Positions 35,750-49,000 of a stretch of 64,000 bases of DNA are shown piece by piece. This stretch comes from Chrysogorgia sp. JL179-B06. Its lineage: Eukaryota; Cnidaria; Anthozoa; Scleralcyonacea; Chrysogorgiidae. Both the position numbers and the translations under genes were made by a program. The stretch spans positions 1,335,501 to 1,399,500 of the forward strand of contig JAYKKM010000156.1 of NCBI GenBank assembly GCA_035772405.1, in the 5' to 3' direction. How positions within the stretch are numbered: the stretch's first letter is position 1; the number at the start of each line of letters is the position of its first letter. The notes under the pieces were generated by a model, which saw nothing but the letters and a program-made list of their open reading frames with translations, was not told where the DNA came from and made no database searches.

Positions 35750-36217
35750 TTAAATATTACTCCATCACCAATATAAACATCACTGGATAACATCAAGGGA
35801 ATCGCGGTGGGAGGGTTAAGAAGACACTTAAGGCGGGGGTTAGGGTTAGAAAACTCATTTGGTGGGGGGTTAGGATCTAAGTTGTTTTGGGGTTAGCGGT
35901 TATTTCATGACGATTATATACCTCGATTCATTTGGTGATGGAGTAACATGAAAGGTTAACCTCAATTTTGGCGTCGAGTTTGAGCCGTCGGTCATTATTT
36001 ATGGTTGGGGTGGGGGCCGAAGAGAAATAGATTTGGTAATGAAAAAAAATTTTCCCCAACCAAATTAAGATCAGAAATTTAACTGACCCAACCATTTATG
36101 GGTAAAGAAAATGTTTTACCCAACCGAAGAAGAAAAAAGTTAGATAAAGCCCAATTCCCAGCATATCGTCGATACAAGTTTTAATACTATATCTTTCAGA
36201 TTATTATCTCCCTATGC

Positions 36218-36291
36218 TAGCCTGCGGATACAGCCGCTTCGTCTCGTTTCCAGGAGCGCGCGATGCGAGGCGGCTGTATCCGCAGGCTAAT
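36218..36291. repeat. Hairpin element TAGCCTGCGGATACAGCCGC
   Basis: TAGCCTGCGGATACAGCCGC is exactly inverted as GCGGCTGTATCCGCAGGCTA about 35 bp further on. It lies inside the repeat family shared with 31.4 kb. Confidence 0.85.
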
Positions 36292-37067
36292 ACAGAGCAC
36301 GAATCCAAGGTAAACAAGGAGAGGAATACAATAACAAAAGCTAATATGCCAGGCCTGAATATTACCGCCAACACCGGACATTGTCCGGCGTTAATTCGTC
36401 TAGTGACCGGCAGCTTGGAGCTGCTGCCGGAAATCAATGTCCGGCCGACTCGACCACTTATAGACCAAATTGTGCCTCCCAGTAAGTTAAGCGTTTATAA
36501 GACAATCCAGCTACATGAGGCTCAAAATGATTTTTCCCTCGTAACATGCATGGTGTGAATTCCATGCGCAGTCAACACAGTCATGACCTGTAACCGCTTT
36601 GTGATCGTTAATCACACAAAGATGGCGATTCAAAGTGAGATCTAACAGCAGCGTTCGCTGTATTGGCGACAAGGCTATTAATGTACAACATTTATCACAC
36701 TGCATTACATAACGGCAAAATTATTTGGTGTCGATTCGGGGATAAAATTAACAAACCGTGTTCGACAGAAAAGTGGTCTTGTCCGGCCGATTTACTCTGT
36801 GGCCGGACATCGTGTCCGGCGAGCTCCAAAAAATTATATTCAGGCCTGTATGCAATGATGACTACGGAGAACTGGAGATGATAACAAATTTTTAAATGAA
36901 CTCTTAATTTTTTCAGTAAATTGTCATGAAAATTGTGCTAGCTAACCCTTCAGAGAAGTCATTTTTACCCAACCATTTAGGTCTTCGCATTTTCAGTTAC
37001 CGATAATGACCGGTAAGATGTCAACGTCTCTGGTACTGAATTTACATTGTGTATTCTTACTTTTTAG

Positions 37068-37179
37068 AGAAAGACAAGTCAGAAGGAAAGGATTTTCCGT
37101 TGCTTTACATTATCGTAATTGCTGTAGGTTCTGGTCTGTTGCTGCTTCTATTGGTATTGCTCATAATTTTCTCAAAAAG
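37068..37179 (+). CDS. Transmembrane-helix exon of a receptor-like protein
   Basis: A 112-bp exon follows the acceptor TTCTTACTTTTTAG and ends at the donor AAAAG|GTGATA. In the frame that continues the exon at 32057 it encodes KDKSEGKDFPLLY and then a 20-residue hydrophobic helix (VIAVGSGLLLLLLVLLIIF) stopped by Ser-Lys-Arg. That is the pattern of a single-pass type I membrane protein crossing into the cytoplasm. Phases match (G|AG gives Glu). The donor is only moderate. No kinase or other cytoplasmic exon was found downstream in the window, so the gene is either interrupted by the repeats or continues past them. Confidence 0.5.
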
Positions 37180-37418
37180 GTGATATTAATTTTTGAAGTA
37201 ATGTATACTTTAATCTTACTCTTACTCCTATCTCTCTGTTACACGCTACAATTTTCTTGCAACATGTCTCGCTATACCGCATTACCAGATATTAACGACA
37301 AAATGGCCGCCGCTTGAGGATTAATTTGCATGTGATCCTTAGAAAATGGTTGTCCCATTTTACAGTGAGTTACATAGAACGATAATATTGAAATGAACTA
37401 GCGAAAGTATTTCAACGA

Positions 37419-37999
37419 GTCTCGGTAGCTCAATGGTTCGAGCGTCTCACCGGCAATCAGAAGGTTAGGTTCTATTCCTGTTCGGGACTTTAGGGAATAT
37501 GAGCTTGACGTTCGTCCATGTGTCGTCTCTGTACTCTAAGCTCTCCCACATTCACTAAGTAGTGTATATATTAACACATGCAAGCATTACTTATATATAG
37601 CGATTGCCGCATAAGCAGTACATGCATATATCAATTGAATCAGTACATCATTGTAAGCTTTGCTCTCCATCTGAGTCTCGATAGCTCAATTGTTAGAGCG
37701 TCTCACCGGCAATCAGAAGGTTAGGTTCTATATTCCTGTTCGGGACTCAGAATAATTTTTCTGAGGATATGAGCTTGACGTTCGTCCATGTGCCGTCTGT
37801 CTACTCCAAGCTCTCCCACATTCACAACAGCAGTGTATCTATTAACACATCCAACTATTACTTATATATATATATATATATAGTGATTGCCGCATAGGCA
37901 GTACATGTATCAATCGAACTGAGTCTCGTTAGCTCAATGGTTAGAGCGTCTCACCGGCAATCAGAGGGTTACAGGTTCGATTCCTGTCCGGGATTCAGA
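37419..37999 (+). repeat. Three tandem units of a ~250-bp tRNA-derived repeat
   Basis: Near-identical tRNA-like heads start at 37419, 37675 and 37923. The first two are followed by a shared body: GAGCTTGACGTTCGTCCATG, CTCCCACATTCAC, a (TA)n run and GATTGCCGCATA. Spacing is 256 and 248 bp. The structure is that of a tRNA-derived SINE in tandem. Confidence 0.75.
37923..37995 (+). tRNA. tRNA-like head of third unit (probable pseudo-tRNA)
   Basis: The 72-nt head folds as a cloverleaf: D stem GCTC/GAGC, T arm ACAGG-TTCGATT-CCTGT with a canonical box B (GGTTCGATTCC), and an acceptor stem with two wobble pairs and one mismatch. The would-be anticodon loop CCGGCAA has C instead of U at position 33, and the anticodon stem has a C-C mismatch. 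These defects and the repeat context argue for a SINE head, not a working tRNA. Confidence 0.3.
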
Positions 38000-38518
38000 A
38001 TCATTTTTGCGTCTACGTTGCTTAGCAACGTAAACGCTATACTATCGGCGGTCGACTAAACGACTATATATATATATATGGCTGTGTTTGGACACTGTGA
38101 CGTAACAACCTGGATCACATGACCTAGCGATCTTTTAGAAACAGTTGTAGCGTTCATTTTCTGTCTACTGTTTGGCCACTGTTTGCTTTGATTTTCGAAA
38201 TTTTATCGGGGTAAGGCGAGAAGTTATGAGTGCTAACGTCATGTTAATCGACATGAAATTTGTTGATCAGTTCTCGTGTGAACATTTACGATTTTTGTGG
38301 TAGTACTAGAAATACGTATACGCAACAACCCCTCGCCCGCTTGCTGTCCTGAAATATTTATTACAGAGTACTTCTTTTACTTGAATTAGATAATAGCCCA
38401 TTCAGGTACCAAACTGAATAAATAATTTCCAGTGGACAATATCGCCGAAAGCTTTGTATTGTCTGAATTTAATTGTTTCATAGAACATCAAACTAAATAC
38501 ATGAAGCCCAATCTTTTT
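38000..38518. other. Intergenic DNA
   Basis: No gene was recognised. A short (TA)n run lies at about 38066-38080. Confidence 0.4.
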
Positions 38519-38572
38519 TTTAGATACTATAGTACAAGTACATGGCATTTTACTTGTACTATAGTATCTAAA
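38519..38572. repeat. Perfect 22-bp-arm hairpin
   Basis: TTTAGATACTATAGTACAAG with two further bases is exactly inverted after a roughly 10-bp loop. Confidence 0.85.
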
Positions 38573-38865
38573 TTACATCACTGTGCATGCACATATATAA
38601 CCTATATTCAGGATGACAGGCCAATTTGATGCTTATCGACAATGATCTAGCTGACACTATTTGTTTAATCCCTAACAATTTCTGCTAACATATTTAGTGT
38701 CAACATACCCAATGTCAACATAATCCTATATAAGCTGTATTTTACATTGCACGCCTAGGACCAGCATTATCCAAGCTTATTAACAGACACAATAAGTTGT
38801 GGCGCAGTAGCTGAACACCTGCTGAACACCTGCTCAGCACCTGCTCAGCACGAGGTAGGTAATCT

Positions 38866-39076
38866 TCGAGTTAAGCCCTTCGAGTTACGCCCCTCGAGTT
38901 AAGCCCTTTTCGAGTTAAGCCCCCGACACGCCCATTTTTCCTCGGACACACCCATATCTCTCCAGGGCTTAACTCGATGAAGTGAAGACTGTTTTCACTC
39001 TTCGAGTTAAGCCCCCATAAAAAAAGGGGCTTAACTCGAAGAAAGTTAACGACTTAGACGCCCGAGTTAAGCCCCA
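38866..39076. repeat. Cluster of TTCGAGTTAAGCCCC motifs in both orientations
   Basis: TCGAGTTAAGCCC or its complement occurs about eight times within 210 bp, direct and inverted, at irregular spacing. GCTGAACACCTGCT is repeated just before it. Confidence 0.8.
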
Positions 39077-39409
39077 ACTTTTGAAAGATGTAAACGAATG
39101 GCGTGAAAATTCGACTGACAGGCTCATAAACAAAATTATTCGATGTTTTCAATGAATCTTTTGGAGTGCAAGAATAAATTTTGCTTTGTAGGTTAATTTA
39201 TAGTTTTAATAATATTGATACATAAATTCGTACAATAAGCGAAAACCGCTGCGGAGGTTTCTCTGCAGGTTGCCAGAGGATAACAGTTGACAAGTAAAAA
39301 TAACAATCAGGTAGTATTTTAAAACATTCCATTTGTTTAATCCCGTTTTTCCTATGTAAATGCAGGCCAATAATCTGTACTGCCAGGTTAGGTCCTTTGT
39401 GGTGTTTCT

Positions 39410-40064
39410 TGCGCGGCCGAGAAAACCCTCAACCCCCGGGGACTATACAAGTCACACTACCGAAGTAGTGGAGGATGATCTAACGAGACCGGAATAACGA
39501 ATTCGCTTACCGCCTTGTCTCCCAGACAAACCTGAAAGCCGCAACCAAAAGCCGACGACAGGATCGGAACGTCGCGAAAAGCTTAAGATAAAGAGAACAA
39601 ATAAAACAAACCAAACACATGCAATGCACACAACGGACACGCAATGTATATAAAGGACACGCACGACGGAAGCCATAAGGCAACTGTGCAGTACAAGGAC
39701 AATTAAGTGACAACACATACATGCACTAGTTATAAAACAAGTATCACCCAGCAAGCCAGGGAAAGCAAGACACGTAACGTCTGTGCATGTAGCCCTTCGG
39801 TAGCACTGCCGAAGGGCCCATCCGCGGAATATAACCGCCAGCGAGCGGGAGAACCTGGTCTCCGGGAGAACCTCTTCTCCCATGTAAAACGCCGCAACAC
39901 ATGCTGAGGGAACCTCGTCCCACAGCAATCGCCACAATCCCGGCTGTGGCCACCATGCACGTACCCCACCAGGGAACCTCCATCCCTGGCAGAGTTCTCT
40001 TCCCCAACAGATGCATCAATCTGCCACCACGTACCATGCGAGGGGAACCTAGCCAATTTTCGTA
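39410..40064. other. CpG-rich segment before the satellite
   Basis: This stretch is markedly richer in G+C and CpG than its surroundings. From about 39845 it holds a series of GGGA(G)AACCTC...TCCC short hairpins (39848, 39870, 39908, 39970, 40041) in a roughly 60-bp rhythm. Open frames exist on the minus strand but show no recognisable family. An LTR or promoter-like region is possible but unsupported. Confidence 0.45.
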
Positions 40065-43000
40065 TCTAACCAAATTTCGTATCAGATTTCGCACCGAATT
40101 TCGTATCAGATTTCGCAGCAAATTTCGCAGCAAATTTCGCACCAGATTTCGCACCAGATTTCGCACGAGATTTCGCACGAGATTTCGCACGAGATTTCGC
40201 ACGAGATTTCGCACCAAATTTCGCGCCAAATTTCGCACCTAATTTCTTACCAGATTTCGCACCAGATTTCGCACCAGATTTCGCACCAGATTTCGCACCA
40301 GATTTCGCATCAGATTCCGCACCAGATTTCGCACCAGATTTCGCATCAGATTTCACATCAGATTTCGCACCAAATTTCACACCAGATTTCACACCAGATT
40401 TCACAGCAGATTTCGCACCAGATTTCGCACCACATTTCGCACCACATTTCGCACCAGATTTGGTGCGAAATCTGGTGCAAATTTCGCACCAGATTTCGCA
40501 TCAGATTTCGCACGAGATTTCGCATCAGTTTTCGCACCAGATTTCGCACCAGTTTTCGCACCAGATTTCGCACCAGATTTCGCACCAGATTTCGCAGCAG
40601 ATTTCGCAGCAGATTTCGCAGCAGATTTCGCAGCAGATTTCGCACCAGATTTCGCAGCAGATTTCGCACCAGTTTTTGCACCAGTTTTTGCACCAGATTT
40701 CGCATCAGATTTCGCACCAGATTTCGGACCAGAATTCGCACCAAATTTCTCACCAAATTTCGGACCAGAATTCGCACCAAATTTCTCACCAAATTTCGCA
40801 CCAGATTTCGCATCAGATTTCGCATCAGATTTCGCACGAGATTTCGCATCAGTTTTCGCACCAGATTTCGCACCAGTATTCGCACCAGTTTTCGCACCAG
40901 TTTTCGCACCAGATTTCGCAGCAGATTTCGCACGAGATTTCGCACGAGATTTCGCACCAGATTTCGCATCAGATTTCGCACTAGTTTTCGCATCAGTTTT
41001 CGCATCAGTTTTCGCTCCAGATTTCGCATCAGATTTCGCACCAGATTTCGCATCAGATTTCGCACCAGTTTTCGCACCAGTTTTCGCACCAGATTTCGCA
41101 CCAGATTTCGCATCAGTTTTCGCACCAGATTTCGCACCAGATTTCGCACTAAATTTCGCACCAGATTTCGCACCAGATTTGGTGCGAAATCTGGTGCAAA
41201 TTTCGCACCAAATTTCGCACTAAATTTCGCACCGAATTTCGCACCAGATTTCGCACGAGATTTCGCACGAGATTTCGCACCAGATTTCGCACGAAATTTC
41301 GCACGAGATTTCGCACGAGATTTCGCACCAAATTTCGCGCCAAATTTCGCACCTAATTTCTTACCAGATTTCGCACCAGATTTCGCACCAGATTTCGCAC
41401 CAGATTTCGCATCAGATTCCGCACCAGATTTCGCACCAGATTTCGCATCAGATTTCACATCAGATTTCGCACCAAATTTCACACCAGATTTCACACCAGA
41501 TTTCACAGCAGATTTCGCACCAGATTTCGCACCACATTTCGCACCACATTTCGCACCAGATTTGGTGCGAAATCTGGTGCAAATTTCGCACCAGATTTCG
41601 CATCAGATTTCGCACGAGATTTCGCATCAGTTTTCGCACCAGATTTCGCACCAGTTTTCGCACCAGATTTCGCACCAGATTTCGCAGCAGATTTCGCAGC
41701 AGATTTCGCAGCAGATTTCGCACCAGATTTCGCAGCAGATTTCGCAGCAGATTTCGCACCAGTTTTTGCACCAGTTTTTGCACCAGATTTCGCATCAGAT
41801 TTCGCACCAGATTTCGGACCAGAATTCGCACCAAATTTCTCACCAAATTTCGGACCAGAATTCGCACCAAATTTCTCACCAGATTTCGCATCAGATTTCG
41901 CATCAGATTTCGCACGAGATTTCGCATCAGTTTTCGCACCAGATTTCGCACCAGTATTCGCACCAGTTTTCGCACCAGTTTTCGCACCAGATTTCGCAGC
42001 AGATTTCGCACGAGATTTCGCACGAGATTTCGCACCAGATTTCGCATCAGATTTCGCACTAGTTTTCGCATCAGTTTTCGCATCAGTTTTCGCTCCAGAT
42101 TTCGCATCAGATTTCGCACCAGATTTCGCATCAGATTTCGCACCAGTTTTCGCACCAGTTTTCGCACCAGATTTCGCACCAGATTTCGCATCAGTTTTCG
42201 CACCAGATTTCGCACCAGATTTCGCACTAAATTTCGCACCAGATTTCGCACCAGATTTGGTGCGAAATCTGGGGCAAATTTCGCACCAAATTTCGCACTA
42301 AATTTCGCACCGAATTTCGCACCAGATTTCGCACGAGATTTCGCACGAGATTTCGCACCAGATTTCGCACGAAATTTCGCACGAGATTTCGCACCAAATT
42401 TCGCGCCAAATTTCGCACCTAATTTCGCACCAGATTTCGCACCAGATTTCGCACCAGATTTCGCATCAGATTTCGCACCAAATTTCACACCAGATTTCGC
42501 ACCAGATTTCACACCAGATTTCACAGCAGATTTCGCACCAGATTTCGCACCACATTTCGCACCACATTTCGCACGAGATTTCGCACCAGATTTGGTGCGA
42601 AATCTGGTGCAAATTTCGCACCAGATTTCGCATCAGATTTCGCACGAGATTTCGCATCAGTTTTCGCACCAGTTTTCGCACCAGATTTCGCACCAGATTT
42701 CGCACCAGTTTTCGCACCAGATTTCGCACCAGATTTCGCAGCAGATTTCGCAGCAGATTTCGCACCAGATTTCGCATCATTTTTCGCACCAGATTTCGCA
42801 CCACATTTCGCACCACATTTCGCACCAGATTTGGTGCGAAATCTGGTGCAAATTTCGCACCAGATTTCGCATCAGATTTCGCACGAGATTTCGCATCAGT
42901 TTTCGCACCAGATTTCGCACCAGTTTTCGCACCAGATTTCGCACCAGATTTCGCACCAGATTTCGCACGAAATTTCGCACGAGATTTCGCACGAGATTTC

Positions 43001-46000
43001 GCACCAAATTTCGCGCCAAATTTCGCACCAGTTTTTGCACCAGTTTTTGCACCAGATTTCGCATCAGATTTCGCACCAGATTTCGGACCAGAATTCGCAC
43101 CAGATTTCGCACCAGATTTCGCATCAGATTTCACATCAGATTTCGCACCAAATTTCACACCAGATTTCACACCAGATTTCACAGCAGATTTCGCACCAGA
43201 TTTCGCACCACATTTCGCACCACATTTCGCACCAGATTTGGTGCGAAATCTGGTGCAAATTTCGCACCAGATTTCGCATCAGATTTCGCACGAGATTTCG
43301 CATCAGTTTTCGCACCAGATTTCGCACCAGTTTTCGCACCAGATTTCGCACCAGATTTCGCAGCAGATTTCGCAGCAGATTTCGCACCAGATTTCGCACC
43401 AGATTTCGCACCAGATTTCGCAGCAGATTTCGCACCAGTTTTTGCACCAGTTTTTGCACCAGATTTCGCATCAGATTTCGCACCAGATTTCGGACCAGAA
43501 TTCGCACCAAATTTCTCACCAAATTTCGGACCAGAATTCGCACCAAATTTCTCACCAAATTTCGCACCAGATTTCGCATCAGATTTCGCATCAGATTTCG
43601 CACGAGATTTCGCATCAGTTTTCGCACCAGATTTCGCACCAGTATTCGCACCAGTTTTCGCACCAGTTTTCGCACCAGATTTCGCAGCAGATTTCGCACG
43701 AGATTTCGCACGAGATTTCGCACCAGATTTCGCATCAGATTTCGCACTAGTTTTCGCATCAGTTTTCGCATCAGTTTTCGCTCCAGATTTCGCATCAGAT
43801 TTCGCACCAGATTTCGCATCAGATTTCGCACCAGTTTTCGCACCAGATTTCGCACCAGATTTCGCATCAGTTTTCGCACCAGATTTCGCACCAGATTTCG
43901 CACTAAATTTCGCACCAGATTTCGCACCAGATTTGGTGCGAAATCTGGTGCAAATTTCGCACCAAATTTCGCACTAAATTTCGCACCGAATTTCGCACCA
44001 GATTTCGCACGAGATTTCGCACGAGATTTCGCACCAGATTTCGCACGAAATTTCGCACGAGATTTCGCACCAAATTTCGCGCCAAATTTCGCACCTAATT
44101 TCGCACCAGATTTCGCACCAGATTTCGCACCAGATTTCGCACCAGATTTCGCATCAGATTTCGCACCAAATTTCACACCAGATTTCGCACCAGATTTCAC
44201 ACCAGATTTCACAGCAGATTTCGCACCAGATTTCGCACCACATTTCGCACCACATTTCGCACGAGATTTCGCACCAGATTTGGTGCGAAATCTGGTGCAA
44301 ATTTCGCACCAGATTTCGCATCAGATTTCGCACGAGATTTCGCATCAGTTTTCGCACCAGTTTTCGCACCAGATTTCGCACCAGATTTCGCACCAGTTTT
44401 CGCACCAGATTTCGCACCAGATTTCGCACCAGATTTCGCAGCAGATTTCGCAGCAGATTTCGCACCAGATTTCGCACCAGATTTCGCACCAGATTTCGCA
44501 CCAGATTTCGCACCAGATTTGGTGGGAAATCTGGTGCAAATTTCGCACAAGATTTCGCACCAGATTTCGCACGAGATTCGCACCAGATTTCGCACCAGAT
44601 TTCGCACCAATTTCGCGCCGAATTTCGCACCAGATTTCGCACTAGATTTCGCACCAGATTTCGCACCAGATTTGGTGCGAAATCTGGTGGAAATTTCGCA
44701 CCAAATTTCGTATCAGATTTCGCACCGAATTTCGTATCAGATTTCGCAGCAAATTTCGCAGCAAATTTCGCAGCAAATTTCGCACCAGATTTCGCACCAG
44801 ATTTCGCACCAGATTTCGCACGAGATTTCGCACGAGATTTCGCACGAGATTTCGCACGAGATTTCGCACCAAATTTCGCGCCAAATTTCGCACCTAATTT
44901 CTTACCAGATTTCGCACCAGATTTCGCACCAGATTTCGCACCAGATTTCGCACCAGATTTCGCATCAGATTCCGCACCAGATTTCGCACCAGATTTCGCA
45001 TCAGATTTCACATCAGATTTCGCACCAAATTTCACACCAGATTTCACACCAGATTTCACAGCAGATTTCGCACCAGATTTCGCACCACATTTCGCACCAC
45101 ATTTCGCACCAGATTTGGTGCGAAATCTGGTGCAAATTTCGCACCAGATTTCGCATCAGATTTCGCACGAGATTTCGCATCAGTTTTCGCACCAGATTTC
45201 GCACCAGTTTTCGCACCAGATTTCGCACCAGATTTCGCACCAGATTTCGCAGCAGATTTCGCAGCAGATTTCGCAGCAGATTTCGCACCAGATTTCGCAG
45301 CAGATTTCGCAGCAGATTTCGCACCAGTTTTTGCACCAGTTTTTGCACCAGATTTCGCATCAGATTTCGCACCAGATTTCGGACCAGAATTCGCACCAAA
45401 TTTCTCACCAAATTTCGCACCAGATTTGGTGCGAAATCTGGTGCAAATTTCGCACCAGATTTCGCATCAGATTTCGCACGAGATTTCGCATCAGTTTTCG
45501 CACCAGATTTCGCACCAGTTTTCGCACCAGATTTCGCACCAGATTTCGCACCAGATTTCGCAGCAGATTTCGCAGCAGATTTCGCAGCAGATTTCGCACC
45601 AGATTTCGCACCAGATTTCGCAGCAGATTTCGCACCAGTTTTTGCACCAGTTTTTGCACCAGATTTCGCATCAGATTTCGCACCAGATTTCGGACCAGAA
45701 TTCGCACCAAATTTCTCACCAAATTTCGGACCAGAATTCGCACCAAATTTCTCACCAAATTTCGCACCAGATTTCGCATCAGATTTCGCATCAGATTTCG
45801 AACGAGATTTCGCATCAGTTTTCGCACCAGATTTCGCACCAGTATTCGCACCAGTTTTCGCACCAGTTTTCGCACCAGATTTCGCAGCAGATTTCGCACG
45901 AGATTTCGCACGAGATTTCGCACCAGATTTCGCATCAGATTTCGCACTAGTTTTCGCATCAGTTTTCGCATCAGATTTCGCACCAGATTTCGCATCAGAT

Positions 46001-49000
46001 TTCGCACCAGTTTTCGCACCAGATTTCGCACCAGATTTCGCATCAGTTTTCGCACCAGATTTCGCACCAGATTTCGCACTAAATTTCGCACCAGATTTCG
46101 CACCAGATTTGGTGCGAAATCTGGTGCAAATTTCGCACCAAATTTCGCACTAAATTTCGCACCGAATTTCGCACCAGATTTCGCACGAGATTTCGCACGA
46201 GATTTCGCACGAGATTTCGCACCAGATTTCGCACGAGATTTCGCACGAGATTTCGCACCAAATTTCGCGCCAAATTTCGCACCTAATTTCTTACCAGATT
46301 TCGCACCAGATTTCGCACCAGATTTCGCACCAGATTTCGCATCAGATTCCGCACCAGATTTCGCACCAGATTTCGCATCAGATTTCACATCAGATTTCGC
46401 ACCAAATTTCACACCAGATTTCACAGCAGATTTCACAGCAGATTTCGCACCAGATTTCGCACCACATTTCGCACCACATTTCGCACCAGATTTGGTGCGA
46501 AATCTGGTGCAAATTTCGCACCAGATTTCGCATCAGATTTCGCACGAGATTTCGCATCAGTTTTCGCACCAGATTTCGCACCAGATTTCGCACCAGATTT
46601 CGCACCAGATTTCGCACCAGATTTCGCAGCAGATTTCGCAGCAGATTTCGCACCAGATTTCGCACCAGATTTCGCACCAGATTTCGCACCAGATTTCGCA
46701 TCAGATTTCGCACGAGATTTCGCATCAGTTTTCGCACCAGTTTTCGCACCAGATTTCGCACCAGATTTCGCACCAGATTTCGCACCAGATTTCGCACCAG
46801 ATTTCGCACCAGTTTTTGCACCAGTTTTTGCACCAGATTTCGCATCAGATTTCGCACCAGATTTCGGACCAGATTTCGCACTAAATTTCGCACCAGATTT
46901 CGCACCAGATTTGGTGCGAAATCTGGTGCAAATTTCGCACCAAATTTCGCACTAAATTTCGCACCGAATTTCGCACCAGATTTCGCACTAGATTTCGCAC
47001 CAGGTTTCGCACCAGATTTGGTGCGAAATCTGGTGGAAATTTCGCACCAAATTTCGTATCAGATTTCGCACCGAATTTCGTATCAGATTTCGCAGCAAAT
47101 TTCGCAGCAAATTTCGCAGCAAATTTCGCACCAGATTTCGCACCAGATTTCGCACGAGATTTCGCACCTGATTTCGCACGAGATTTCGCACGAGATTTCG
47201 CACGAGATTTCGCACCAAATTTCGCGCCAAATTTCGCACCTAATTTCTTACCAGATTTCGCACCAGATTTCGTACCAGATTTCGCACCAGATTTCGCACC
47301 AGATTTCGCATCAGATTTCGCATCAGATTCCGCACCAGATTTCGCACCAGATTTCGCATCAGATTTCACATCAGATTTCGCACCAAATTTCACACCAGAT
47401 TTCACACCAGATTTCACAGCAGATTTCGCACCAGATTTCGCACCACATTTCGCACCACATTTCGCACCAGATTTGGTGCGAAATCTGGTGCAAATTTCGC
47501 ACCAGATTTCGCATCAGATTTCGCACGAGATTTCGCATCAGTTTTCGCACCAGATTTCGCACCAGTTTTCGCACCAGATTTCGCAGCAGATTTCGCACCA
47601 GATTTCGCAGTAGATTTCGCACCAGATTTCGCAGCAGATTTCGCACCAGATTTCGCAGCAGATTTCGCACCAGATTTCGCACCAGTTTTTGCACCAGTTT
47701 TTGCACCAGATTTCGCATCAGATTTCGCACCAGATTTCGGACCAGAATTCGCACCAAATTTCTCACCAAATTTCTCACCAGATTTCGCATCAGATTTCGC
47801 ACCAAATTTCGCACCAGATTTCGCATCAGATTTCGCACGAGATTTCGCATCAGTTTTCGCACCAGATTTCGCACCAGTATTCGCACCAGTTTTCGCACCA
47901 GTTTTCGCACCAGATTTCGCAGATTTCGCACGAGATTTCGCACCAGATTTCGCACGAAATTTCGCACGAGATTTCGCACCAAATTTCGCGCCAAATTTCG
48001 CACCTAATTTCGCACCAGATTTCGCACCAGATTTCGCATCAGATTCCGCACCAGATTTCGCACCAGATTTCGCATCAGATTTCACATCAGATTTCGCACC
48101 AAATTTCACACCAGATTTCGCACCAGATTTCACAGCAGATTTCGCACCACATTTCGCACCACATTTCGCACGAGATTTCGCACCAGATTTTGCACCAGTT
48201 TTTGCACCAGATTTCGCATCAGATTTCGCACCAAATTTCGCACCAGATTTCGCATCAGATTTCGCACGAGATTTCGCATCAGTTTTCGCACCAGATTTCG
48301 CACCAGTATTCGCACCAGTTTTCGCACGAGATTTCGCAGCAGATTTCGCACGAGATTTCGCACGAGATTTCGCACCAGATTTCGCATCAGATTTCGCACT
48401 AGTTTTCGCACTAGTTTTCGCTCCAGATTTCGCATCAGATTTCGCACCAGATTTCGCACCAGATTTCGCATCAGATTTCGCACCAGTATTCGCACCAGTT
48501 TTCGCACCAGTTTTCGCACCAGATTTCGCATCAGTTTTCGCACCAGATTTCGCACCAGATTTCGCACCAGATTTCGCACCAGATTTCGCACTAAATTTCG
48601 CACCAGATTTCGCACCAGATTTGGTGCGAAATCTGGTGCAAATTTCGCACCAAATTTCGCACTAAATTTCGCACCGAATTTCGCACCAGATTTCGCAGAT
48701 TTCGCACGAGATTTCGCACCAGATTTCGCACGAAATTTCGCACGAGATTTCGCACCAAATTTCGCGCCAAATTTCGCACCTAATTTCGCACCAGATTTCG
48801 CACCAGATTTCCCATCAGATTCCGCACCAGATTTCGCACCAGATTTCGCATCAGATTTCACATCAGATTTCGCACCAAATTTCACACCAGATTTCGCACC
48901 AGATTTCACAGCAGATTTCGCACCACATTTCGCACCACATTTCGCACGAGATTTCGCACCAGATTTTGCACCAGTTTTTGCACCAGATTTCGCATCAGAT

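Noticed and set aside
37419..37747. Functional tRNA genes
   Set aside because: The T arms are shortened, the loop lacks U33 and the anticodon stem is mismatched. The copies sit in a tandem repeat with a shared body.
40358..48909. Long open frames encoding repetitive basic (KSGA), NLVR or SHQI proteins
   Set aside because: They follow automatically from a stop-free 12-bp satellite, occur in all six frames at once and change family at each junction. There is no sign of selection on any one frame.
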